Positions 1 to 5,099 of a stretch of 11,018 nt of DNA are shown piece after piece. The notes under the pieces were generated by a model. That model saw only the letters and a list, made by a program, of their open reading frames with translations. It was not told the DNA's origin and did not search any database. The position numbers were made by a program, and so were the translations under genes. The DNA lies in contig JACCYS010000021.1 in NCBI GenBank assembly GCA_013696365.1, positions 1 through 11,018 of the forward strand. Direction: 5' to 3'. Each line of letters begins with the position of its first letter. Position 1 is the stretch's first letter. This stretch comes from Nocardioidaceae bacterium. Lineage in GTDB: Bacteria > Actinomycetota > Actinomycetes > Propionibacteriales > Nocardioidaceae.

Positions 1-295
1 CCAGCCGGACCATGTCGGCGGCCAGCATGACCTGTACGCGGGGCAGCCGGTCAACCAGCGGACCGGCCAGCGGCGCTAGCAGCAGCACTGGTGCGATCTC
101 GGCCAGCGCCACGCCGGAGACCCCGATGCCGGAACCGGTCAGCTCATAGATCAGCAGCGCGATGGTGGTGAACTGCGCGATGTCACCCACCTGGCTGACG
201 GTGCGGGCGGCGAAGAGCCGCCGGTAGCCGGGCCGAGCCAGCACCGAGCGCAGACGCGGCGGCCGCCCAGCCGCACCCGCTCCGCGAGTTGTCAC
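1..295 (-). CDS. MFS transporter, N-terminal part (cut by window edge)
   Basis: The first 98 residues of a major facilitator superfamily transporter; the gene runs off the left edge. A basic leader (residues 1-27, ending PGYRRLF) is followed by AARTVSQVGDIAQFTTIALLIY, the usual first helix of this family. A second hydrophobic helix follows (about 59-80), then the loop 2-3 'motif A' GPLVDRLPR (residues 78-86), which is diagnostic of MFS. The pattern resembles the drug/siderophore exporter branch, but the substrate cannot be read from this fragment. The chosen start is GTG at 295. It has no Shine-Dalgarno sequence and lies in the 3' arm of a strong hairpin (287-334). An in-frame GTG at 244 would remove 17 residues and free the start from the hairpin, without losing the first helix. 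It is on the same strand as the ABC exporter genes, 46 nt downstream, so it may be their last cistron. The family call is firm; the start is uncertain. Confidence 0.85.
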   Translation of the reverse strand, partial: MTTRGAGAAGRPPRLRSVLARPGYRRLFAARTVSQVGDIAQFTTIALLIYELTGSGIGVSGVALAEIAPVLLLAPLAGPLVDRLPRVQVMLAADMVRL

Positions 296-334
296 CGGCA
301 CACGGTGTTAGAGCACCGTGTGCCGGTGACAACT
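287..334. repeat. Perfect 21-bp inverted repeat, 6-nt loop (hairpin or operator)
   Basis: Arms 287-307 and 314-334 are exact reverse complements around the loop TTAGAG. Each arm contains a smaller interrupted palindrome, CACCG-N5-CGGTG. On the minus (coding) strand the hairpin lies 7 nt after the stop codon of the second ABC permease, and its 3' arm contains the GTG proposed as the MFS start. On that strand it is followed by CGCGGAGCGG rather than a U-run, so it is not a classical intrinsic terminator. Only TTT follows on the plus strand, where no gene ends. It could be a U-less terminator or processing stem closing the exporter transcript, a translation-blocking stem for the MFS gene, or a double operator for a dimeric repressor. 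The repeat itself is directly visible; its role is inferred. Confidence 0.9.
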
Positions 335-341
335 TTGCGGA

Positions 342-1136
342 TCAGCGCAGCAGCAGGGTGCCGAGCCGGCGAGACGAGACGGCCAAGCCGATGGAGCCCA
401 TAGCCACCAGGTAGGCCACCGCGACCAGCAGGTCGACCCCAAGTGCGCCGGTGGTGAGCCCGCGACAGAGCACCACGCCGTGATACAGCGGGGTCAGCTG
501 CACGAGCCACTGCACCCCGTCGGGATAGCGATTGAGCGGAAAGAACGTTGCCGAGAACAAGAACATCGGCAACACCGCGAGCGTGATGAAGTCGAAGTCC
601 TGCCAGCTGCGCATCCAGGTGGTCAGCGCCATCCCGGCGCCGGCGAAGGCATAGCCGATTACGACGGCGGCGACCGGCCCGAGCAGAGCCCACCACGAGC
701 CGGTCAGCCCCAGGATCGCCATGAAGGCGACGAAGGCGGCGGCATAGACCGCAGCGCGCAGCAGCGACCACACCAGCTCGCCAACCGCCACGTCGACCGG
801 ACGCAGCGGAGTCGCCAACACGGCGTCGTACACCTTCTCGTACTTGAGCTTGAAGAACACCCCGAACGTTGCGTCGAACAGCGAACCGTTCATCGCCGAG
901 GCCGCCAGCATCGCCGGCGCCACGAACTCGGTGTAGGTCACGCGGCTGCCGTCGGCGAGCACGAAGTCACCGACGAGCTGCTGGATGCCCAGCCCGATCG
1001 ACAACAAGTACAACAGGGGCTCGAGGAAACCGGTGACGAACACCACCCAGTCGCGTCGGTAGACCAGGTAGTTGCGTGCCACCAAATGCTGGGCGGCGAA
1101 GCGGCCCAGCGGCGGTCGGACGACTCCGGTGCTCAT
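342..1136 (-). CDS. ABC-2 type (NodJ-like) transporter permease, second subunit
   Basis: A 264-residue integral membrane protein of the ABC-2 permease family. It forms the membrane channel of an exporter with the ATPase encoded upstream. About six hydrophobic segments are visible: roughly 31-52, 72-92, 117-143, 147-172, 182-200 and 234-255. The marks of the NodJ/lipooligosaccharide-exporter branch are the coupling-helix stretch KLKYEKVYDAVLATPLRPVD (96-115) and PMFLFSATFFPLNRYP (190-205) followed by LTPLYHGVVLCRG (214-226). It is clearly paralogous to its upstream neighbour (shared PMFLFS-FFP and PLYHGV--RGLT), so the pair probably makes a heterodimer. The ATG at 1136 lies 4 nt after the neighbour's stop. 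The open frame continues upstream, but there it runs antisense-like through the neighbour in another phase, so this ATG is preferred. No strong ribosome binding site is seen, and translational coupling is likely. The substrate is unknown; 'lipooligosaccharide' is a family label only. Confidence 0.9.
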   Translation of the reverse strand: MSTGVVRPPLGRFAAQHLVARNYLVYRRDWVVFVTGFLEPLLYLLSIGLGIQQLVGDFVLADGSRVTYTEFVAPAMLAASAMNGSLFDATFGVFFKLKYEKVYDAVLATPLRPVDVAVGELVWSLLRAAVYAAAFVAFMAILGLTGSWWALLGPVAAVVIGYAFAGAGMALTTWMRSWQDFDFITLAVLPMFLFSATFFPLNRYPDGVQWLVQLTPLYHGVVLCRGLTTGALGVDLLVAVAYLVAMGSIGLAVSSRRLGTLLLR

Positions 1137-1140
1137 CGGA

Positions 1141-1953
1141 TCAGCCCGCGAGCCGACGCGCGAACGCACGGTCGGCAAGCACGAAGCCCAGCACGCACCA
1201 CACCAGCAGGTATGCCACGTGGGCACCGTCAGCGAGCAGGTCCGGCCGCCCGAGGGTGAGCCCGCGGATGAGCTCGACCCCGTGGTACAGCGGCAGTGCC
1301 TGTGCCAACCACTGCACCAGGCCCGGCAGCTGCGAGATGGGGAAGAAGGCGCCGGAGAACAAGAACATCGGGACCACACCCACCCGATAGACCAGCATGA
1401 AGCCGGTCTCCCGCTCGAGCCACGCCGACAGCGCAAACAGCGGGGTCGCATGCGCCATCCCGACGACAATCGCCACGGGCACAGCCAGCATCGCCCATGG
1501 CATCACCAACACCCCGAACCCCCACAGCACCAGCCAGAACACCGCAGCGGACATCGCCAGCCGGGCCGCGACGAAGCCCAGGTTGCCGACCAGCACATCG
1601 CGGGTACGCAGCGGGCTCGCGATCATCGCGAAGTACGTCTTGTCCCACTTGATGGCCCCCATCACCGGCCAGGTCGAGGCGCCGACCGCAGTCTGCATCA
1701 CCGCGGTCGCCAGCAGTCCCGGGGCGATGAAGTCGAGATAGTCCACGCCACCAAGCGACTCTCGGCCACCACCCTCGTCGACGTAGGCGCCCAACCCGAC
1801 ACCCATCGCCAACAGGTAGAGGATCGGCAGCACGAAGCTGGTGACCGCGCTCCCCCGCCAGGTTCGGCGCCACCGGACGCGCCAGTGGTCGAACTGGCGC
1901 CACACCAGCCCGTTGGGCGCGTCAGTGACCGGCACCCCCGGTGAGGACGTCAT
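1141..1953 (-). CDS. ABC-2 type (NodJ-like) transporter permease, first subunit
   Basis: A 270-residue ABC-2 permease. After a short cytoplasmic N-terminus rich in Arg and Trp (WRVRWRRTWRG, 24-34) comes a first hydrophobic helix (about 37-56). A glycine-rich loop, DEGGGRESLGG, and DYLDFIAPGLLATAVMQ (71-87) follow. The conserved cytoplasmic coupling segment is GAIKWDKTYFAMIASPLRTRDVL (99-121). Next are helices near 126-150 and 153-178, then VVPMFLFSGAFFPISQLPGLVQW (193-215) and LPLYHGVELIRGLTLG (220-235), the signature of NodJ-like permeases. A last helix spans about 244-262. The ATG at 1953 overlaps the ATPase stop codon by one base (TGATG), which implies translational coupling and fixes the start. 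With the ATPase and the following permease it should make one heteromeric exporter. The family assignment is secure; direction (export) follows from the family and the substrate is not known. Confidence 0.93.
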   Translation of the reverse strand: MTSSPGVPVTDAPNGLVWRQFDHWRVRWRRTWRGSAVTSFVLPILYLLAMGVGLGAYVDEGGGRESLGGVDYLDFIAPGLLATAVMQTAVGASTWPVMGAIKWDKTYFAMIASPLRTRDVLVGNLGFVAARLAMSAAVFWLVLWGFGVLVMPWAMLAVPVAIVVGMAHATPLFALSAWLERETGFMLVYRVGVVPMFLFSGAFFPISQLPGLVQWLAQALPLYHGVELIRGLTLGRPDLLADGAHVAYLLVWCVLGFVLADRAFARRLAG

Positions 1954-2933
1954 CAGTCGGCCAACGATCGACCGGTAAGCCGCAAGAAGACATCCTCGAG
2001 CGTGCTGCGCCGTACAAGCGTGCTGCGGGGTGTGAGGCCCAGATCGTGCACGGCCTGGGCGACGCTCTCGCCGTCGGCGGCGTAGACCAGCAGCCGGTCG
2101 GGCAGCACCTCCACCCGTTCGCCCAGGTGGGCCAACCGCGCCGCAACGCCGTCGTGGTCGTCAACGCCGAAGCGCAACTCACACACCTCGCGACTGGAGT
2201 GGTCCCGGATCAGCTGGGCTGGCGACCCCTCGGCGACGATCACTCCCTCGTCGATCACCACCAGCCGGTCGCACAGCTGCTCGGCCTCGTCCATGTAGTG
2301 CGTCGTCAGCAGCAGCGTGGTGCCCTGCTGCTTGAGGCGGAACAGCCTGTCCCACAACAGGTGCCGGGCCTGCGGGTCCAGCCCGGTGGTGGGTTCGTCG
2401 AGCATCAACAGCTCGGGCTCGTTGATGAGTGAGCGGGCGACGGTGAGCCGGCGCTTGAGGCCACCGGACAGTTGCTCGACCCGCGCACCGGCGCGGTCGC
2501 CGAGCTGGACGAAGGCCAGCAACTCATCGGCGCGACGCGCGACCTCGGCGCGCGACAGGCCGAAGAAGCGGCCGTAGACCAGCAGGTTCTCGCGCACGGT
2601 GAGCTCGGAGTCGAGGGTGTCGTCTTGTGGGCAGACTCCCAACCGGGCCCTGATGGCCGGCCCGTCGGTGGCCGGGTCCATCCCCAGCACCCGCAGCGAT
2701 CCGTCGCTGGCCGTCGACACCGCGGCGATCATCCGCATCGTTGAGGACTTGCCCGCACCGTTCGGCCCGAGGAAGCCGAACGCCTCACCGCGACGGACGG
2801 TCACGTCGATGCCGCGCACCGCTTCAAGCTGGCCGTACGACTTGCGCAGGCCACGTGCGTGCACGAGCACATCGAGCGGAGGGTCTGCGACGTCCGGCCG
2901 GTCTGCGGTTTGCCCGAGAGGCCTGGCACCCAT
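1953..2933 (-). CDS. ABC transporter ATP-binding protein (NodI/DrrA-like exporter ATPase)
   Basis: A 326-residue nucleotide-binding subunit that powers the two permeases downstream. All catalytic motifs are intact: Walker A GPNGAGKS (56-63), Q-loop Gln103 in VCPQDD, signature LSGGLKRR (155-162), Walker B LLMLDEP (175-181), D-loop GLDPQAR, and the switch His212 in LTTHYMDEAEQL. The spacing and the CPQDDTLDSELTVRENL and HYMDEAEQLCDRLVVIDEG stretches are typical of NodI/CcmA-like exporters. The C-terminal about 80 residues form the usual accessory domain, ending TLEDVFLRLTGRSL. The ATG at 2933 was chosen because the protein then begins about 20 residues before the ATP-binding fold, as in relatives. 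The open frame continues upstream into the divergent intergenic region and beyond, but that extension is low-complexity and unlike the family. No Shine-Dalgarno sequence precedes the ATG; a TAGGCT box 7 nt upstream suggests a leaderless mRNA. It is the first gene of the exporter operon. Confidence 0.95.
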   Translation of the reverse strand: MGARPLGQTADRPDVADPPLDVLVHARGLRKSYGQLEAVRGIDVTVRRGEAFGFLGPNGAGKSSTMRMIAAVSTASDGSLRVLGMDPATDGPAIRARLGVCPQDDTLDSELTVRENLLVYGRFFGLSRAEVARRADELLAFVQLGDRAGARVEQLSGGLKRRLTVARSLINEPELLMLDEPTTGLDPQARHLLWDRLFRLKQQGTTLLLTTHYMDEAEQLCDRLVVIDEGVIVAEGSPAQLIRDHSSREVCELRFGVDDHDGVAARLAHLGERVEVLPDRLLVYAADGESVAQAVHDLGLTPRSTLVRRSTLEDVFLRLTGRSLAD

Positions 2934-2940
2934 GAGCGCC

Positions 2941-2946
2941 AGCCTA
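2941..2946 (-). promoter_or_regulatory. Candidate -10 box for a leaderless exporter mRNA
   Basis: On the minus strand TAGGCT fits the actinobacterial -10 pattern TANNNT. It ends exactly 7 nt before the ATG of the ATPase gene, the spacing expected when transcription begins at the start codon. No Shine-Dalgarno sequence is present, which agrees with a leaderless message. I see no convincing -35 hexamer 16-18 nt further upstream. The match is short, so the call is tentative. Confidence 0.35.
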
Positions 2947-3027
2947 AAGGCGCTGTCCACGCAATTACGCGGCTGAGCGGTGCAGCGCCGCAGCGTGGCA
3001 CCGGCCGCGAGGCAACCACATGGACAG

Positions 3028-3056
3028 TTGAGACGTGAAGTAGAGGTGACTGCAGT
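3028..3056 (+). promoter_or_regulatory. Possible housekeeping-type promoter of the sigma factor operon
   Basis: TTGAGA (3028-3033) matches five of six -35 bases. It is followed after 17 nt by TGCAGT (3051-3056), which matches only three of six -10 bases. It would give a 5' leader of about 100 nt before the sigma factor ATG. No GGAAC-type ECF -35 element, which would suggest self-activation, was found in the divergent gap 2934-3165. This is a weak call based on spacing and one good hexamer. Confidence 0.25.
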
Positions 3057-3150
3057 GGCATTGCTCGCTCCGGCACCGGCCGGTGTGACAGGATTCGTGC
3101 GTCTGTTCGACCTGTCCGGGGGCGGCTTTGACGACGAGCGGGCTGTCGAC

Positions 3151-3168
3151 ACGACAGGGGCGGTCATG
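3151..3168 (+). repeat. 18-nt direct repeat, copy 1: translation start of the sigma gene
   Basis: ACGACAGGGGCGGTCATG ends on the start codon of the sigma factor gene. It contains the GGGG core of its ribosome binding site, five bases upstream of ATG. An identical copy, base for base, ends on the start codon of the next gene (3713-3730). The bases on either side differ, so the identity stops exactly at 18. This copy lies in the untranslated leader, whereas copy 2 is inside the sigma coding sequence. The inverted hexamer CCTGTC at 3111-3116 could pair with GACAGG within the repeat. Confidence 0.85.
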
Positions 3169-3738
3169 GACGCGGCACGCGGTGGTCGCGGCAGGGTGGG
3201 CGCAGAGACCGGGGCCCTCCCCGCCAGCCCAACGGCAGGCGTAGACGCCAGCAGCGACGAGGCCGCGGACTTCGATGGTTTCGTTCGCGCCCGCCTGCCT
3301 GAGCTGCTGCGCTTCGGACGAATGCTCACCGGCAACTCGGAAGCTGCGGCCGATCTGGTGCAGGACGCGCTGGAGCGCACCTTGCTGGCTTGGTCGCGGC
3401 TGGATGAGCGCGACGACCCTGTCGCCTACGTACGGCGCGTCATGGTGAACCGCAATATCAGCATCTGGCGCCGGCTGCGCCGCGAGACCGTCACCGATGA
3501 GCCACCCGACAGGGCACATGTCGACAGCCACCGTGACCACGACCTGTGGCACGCGCTGCAAACCCTGCCACCGCGACAGCGCGCGGTGCTGGCCCTGCGC
3601 TACTACGAGGATCTGTCCGAGGCCGAGATAGCCCGAGTGTTGGGCTGCTCGACCGGCACGGTGAAGAGCCAGGCATCGAAGGCGATGGCCAAGCTCCGCA
3701 CGCTGCTTCCGGACGACAGGGGCGGTCATGACCGATAA
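3166..3738 (+). CDS. SigE-family ECF-like RNA polymerase sigma factor
   Basis: A 190-residue two-domain sigma-70 family protein that should direct RNA polymerase to a small set of promoters. Residues 1-35 are a variable Ala/Gly-rich extension. Region 2 spans about 37-103 (FDGFVRARLPELLRFGRMLTG, then AADLVQDALERTLLAW and DPVAYVRRVMVNRNISIWRR). Region 4 spans about 128-180 (LQTLPPRQRAVLALRYYEDLSEAEIA, then the recognition helix STGTVKSQASKAMAKLR). The LPPRQRAVLALRYYEDLSEAEIA and GTVKSQ patterns mark the SigE-family group common in Streptomyces and relatives. The ATG at 3166 is chosen for its GGGG ribosome binding site and because it leaves region 2 at the usual distance from the N-terminus. In-frame GTG codons upstream (for example 3055) would add a leader with no family resemblance. 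Its last 11 nt overlap the next gene, so the two are translationally coupled. Family call firm; regulon unknown. Confidence 0.93.
   Translation: MDAARGGRGRVGAETGALPASPTAGVDASSDEAADFDGFVRARLPELLRFGRMLTGNSEAAADLVQDALERTLLAWSRLDERDDPVAYVRRVMVNRNISIWRRLRRETVTDEPPDRAHVDSHRDHDLWHALQTLPPRQRAVLALRYYEDLSEAEIARVLGCSTGTVKSQASKAMAKLRTLLPDDRGGHDR
3713..3730 (+). repeat. 18-nt direct repeat, copy 2: translation start of the membrane protein gene
   Basis: This is an exact copy of the 18 nt found at the sigma factor start (3151-3168), again ending on ATG. Here the same bases also encode the sigma C-terminus (DDRGGH in the sigma frame), so coding constraint acts on this copy but not on the first. The shared GGGG core and spacing mean both genes should initiate with similar strength and could be recognised by the same RNA or protein regulator. 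Confidence 0.85.
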
Positions 3739-5047
3739 CGATCTGCCCGACGACCGGCTCGATGGTGACCGGCTGCAGGCGGCCTTCCAACACGGGGGCG
3801 CCGTTGGCCACGACCCGAGGAATGTGGACGCCCACGGCTTCTTGGCCCGGGTGCACCGCGGTGGGCGACGCCGCCGTGCCCGCCGGACCGCCGGGGCAGT
3901 CGCAGCCACCGCGGCAGCAGTGGCCACTGTCGCGACCAGCATGACGGTCGTCGTCGACGACCTTGCGCCCGCCGAGGCGCCAGTCGCCCAAGGTGAGACA
4001 ACCCCGCAGGCATCCACCGAGCCGCCCGGTGCGGGCACACCCACCGCCTCCGGCGAGCAGGCGACCAGCGATGCGGCGTCCGCCCGGGTGCCCCCCGGCC
4101 CGCTGTCCGTGTATGACCTGCAGGTGCCCGACGACAGGTCGGTCTGGGCGCTGGCATCCCCCGACTGTGGTCGAGCAGCCTTGTGCCCGGTGGTGGTGCA
4201 CAGCACGGACCAGGGAAGGACCTGGCAGGAGCTCTCGCCATCCGGCGACACAAGCGACGGCGACATCGAGGACTTTCGGCACCTGGCAGTCGCCGACAAC
4301 GGCACCGACCTGGTGGTGGCGGGCACCGGTATGGCCGCCAGCCACGACGGCGGGCAGAGCTGGCAATCGGTCGACCTAGCCGGTGACCGTCCGGTACGCG
4401 GTCTCGTCGGAGGTACCGACGAGTCCGTGGTGGTGTTCGACGAGGCCGACGCCGAGGCGCTCGCGACGTCACCGGTCGGCAGCGACGACTGGGAGACCGC
4501 CCAAGCACCGTTCAGCGCCGGTGAACGCGTCGGACGGCCGTTCGCCGGGGGGGACATCGTCGGCGCCACTGTCACCGCCGATGACTTCCCCGATGTCGTG
4601 GGACTCGTGGCCCGGACGACAGACTCGGACTGGCAGCGGGTGTCTGCGCCGTGCAAGAGCCGCGCTCCTTCGGTAGCAACGGATGGCACCACCCTGTGGT
4701 GCCTGTGCTTCAGCGACACCGGCAGCACCCTGTTCGTGGCTGATGTGAGTGATGGACTGGACAGCCCGAGCTGGTCGACCACCCGTCTCCCCGGCGCAAC
4801 TGACGCCGGGCTCGGGGCGTGGGGGGATGGAACGGCGGTGGCGGCAGCGGGCAAGCGCGTCTTCCGGGTGGACGCAGACGGTCGGACGACCGATCTTGGT
4901 GCCGGGGCGCGCGGACTGGACCTCGTTGGCGACGACTACACCGTCCGCGCGACGGACAAGTGCTGGGTGGCAACGTTCCGCGGACGGCTGCTGCGCACCC
5001 CAGACGACGGGCGCAGCTGGTCCCGGGTGCCGGTCGCCCTGCGCTGA
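3728..5047 (+). CDS. Single-pass membrane protein with extracytoplasmic Asp-box (BNR-like) repeats; putative sigma factor partner
   Basis: A 439-residue protein. The cytoplasmic N-terminus (1-53) ends in a strongly basic patch, RGGRRRRARR (45-53). One Ala/Val-rich membrane segment follows (about 54-77), then a Pro/Thr/Ser/Ala-rich stalk (80-125) and a large outside domain. That domain contains three Asp-box motifs of the form S/T-x-D-x-G-x-x-W: STDQGRTW (159-166), SHDGGQSW (205-212) and TPDDGRSW (424-431). This is the hallmark of sialidase/BNR-type beta-propellers. Six cysteines lie outside (147, 153, 309, 325, 327, 412) and may form disulfides. There is no sialidase catalytic set, so it is more likely a binding or sensing propeller than an enzyme. 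The ATG at 3728 overlaps the sigma gene by 11 nt and has the same start region. Position suggests an anti-sigma or sensor role, but no zinc-anti-sigma or RskA-like domain is recognisable in the short N-terminus. Function inferred from context only. Confidence 0.65.
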   Translation: MTDNDLPDDRLDGDRLQAAFQHGGAVGHDPRNVDAHGFLARVHRGGRRRRARRTAGAVAATAAAVATVATSMTVVVDDLAPAEAPVAQGETTPQASTEPPGAGTPTASGEQATSDAASARVPPGPLSVYDLQVPDDRSVWALASPDCGRAALCPVVVHSTDQGRTWQELSPSGDTSDGDIEDFRHLAVADNGTDLVVAGTGMAASHDGGQSWQSVDLAGDRPVRGLVGGTDESVVVFDEADAEALATSPVGSDDWETAQAPFSAGERVGRPFAGGDIVGATVTADDFPDVVGLVARTTDSDWQRVSAPCKSRAPSVATDGTTLWCLCFSDTGSTLFVADVSDGLDSPSWSTTRLPGATDAGLGAWGDGTAVAAAGKRVFRVDADGRTTDLGAGARGLDLVGDDYTVRATDKCWVATFRGRLLRTPDDGRSWSRVPVALR

Positions 5048-5057
5048 CCAGGATCCC

Positions 5058-5068
5058 CGCCGCGGGCG
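5058..5068 (+). promoter_or_regulatory. CGC-N5-GCG element upstream of lhr, possible ClgR-type box
   Basis: CGCCGCGGGCG, in the 52-nt gap before lhr, has the CGC-N5-GCG core reported for ClgR boxes in corynebacteria and mycobacteria, with A/T following. The central A of the fuller consensus is missing. clgR itself lies in this window, just past lhr. Such a pattern arises easily by chance in GC-rich DNA, so this is only a candidate. Confidence 0.15.
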
Positions 5069-5086
5069 ATTGTCGGCGCTGTCGGC

Positions 5087-5092
5087 CAGAAT
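5087..5092 (+). promoter_or_regulatory. Possible -10 box for leaderless lhr transcript
   Basis: CAGAAT ends 7 nt before the GTG proposed as the lhr start, the same geometry as at the exporter ATPase gene. No ribosome binding site precedes the GTG. The first base departs from the TANNNT pattern and no -35 element is evident, so lhr may instead be transcribed from the sigma operon upstream. Confidence 0.2.
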
Positions 5093-5099
5093 CGTCATC

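Noticed and set aside
287..334. Calling the strong inverted repeat a standard intrinsic terminator
   Set aside because: There is no U-run on the coding strand and the 3' arm overlaps the likely MFS start. It was kept as a repeat with an open role.
2980..3165. An earlier GTG start for the sigma factor (2980, or 3055 with a weak AGAGG)
   Set aside because: It would add 37-62 residues unlike sigma factors. The ATG at 3166 has a better ribosome binding site, and the same start sequence is used by the next gene.
2934..3380. An N-terminal extension of the ABC ATPase by up to 149 residues
   Set aside because: The extension is Ser/Ala/Arg-rich, crosses the divergent control region and runs antisense to the sigma gene. 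The ATP-binding fold begins normally after the ATG at 2933.
2965..4854. A 629-codon open frame on the minus strand, antisense to the sigma factor and Asp-box genes
   Set aside because: Its translation is Arg/Ser/Pro/Thr-rich with no family pattern. The plus-strand genes show clear domains, overlapping starts and ribosome binding sites. Long antisense frames are expected in GC-rich DNA.
4749..5099. An upstream extension of lhr overlapping the Asp-box gene by about 300 nt
   Set aside because: The extension has no Lhr similarity and overlaps a well-supported gene out of phase. The GTG at 5100 leaves a normal N-terminus.
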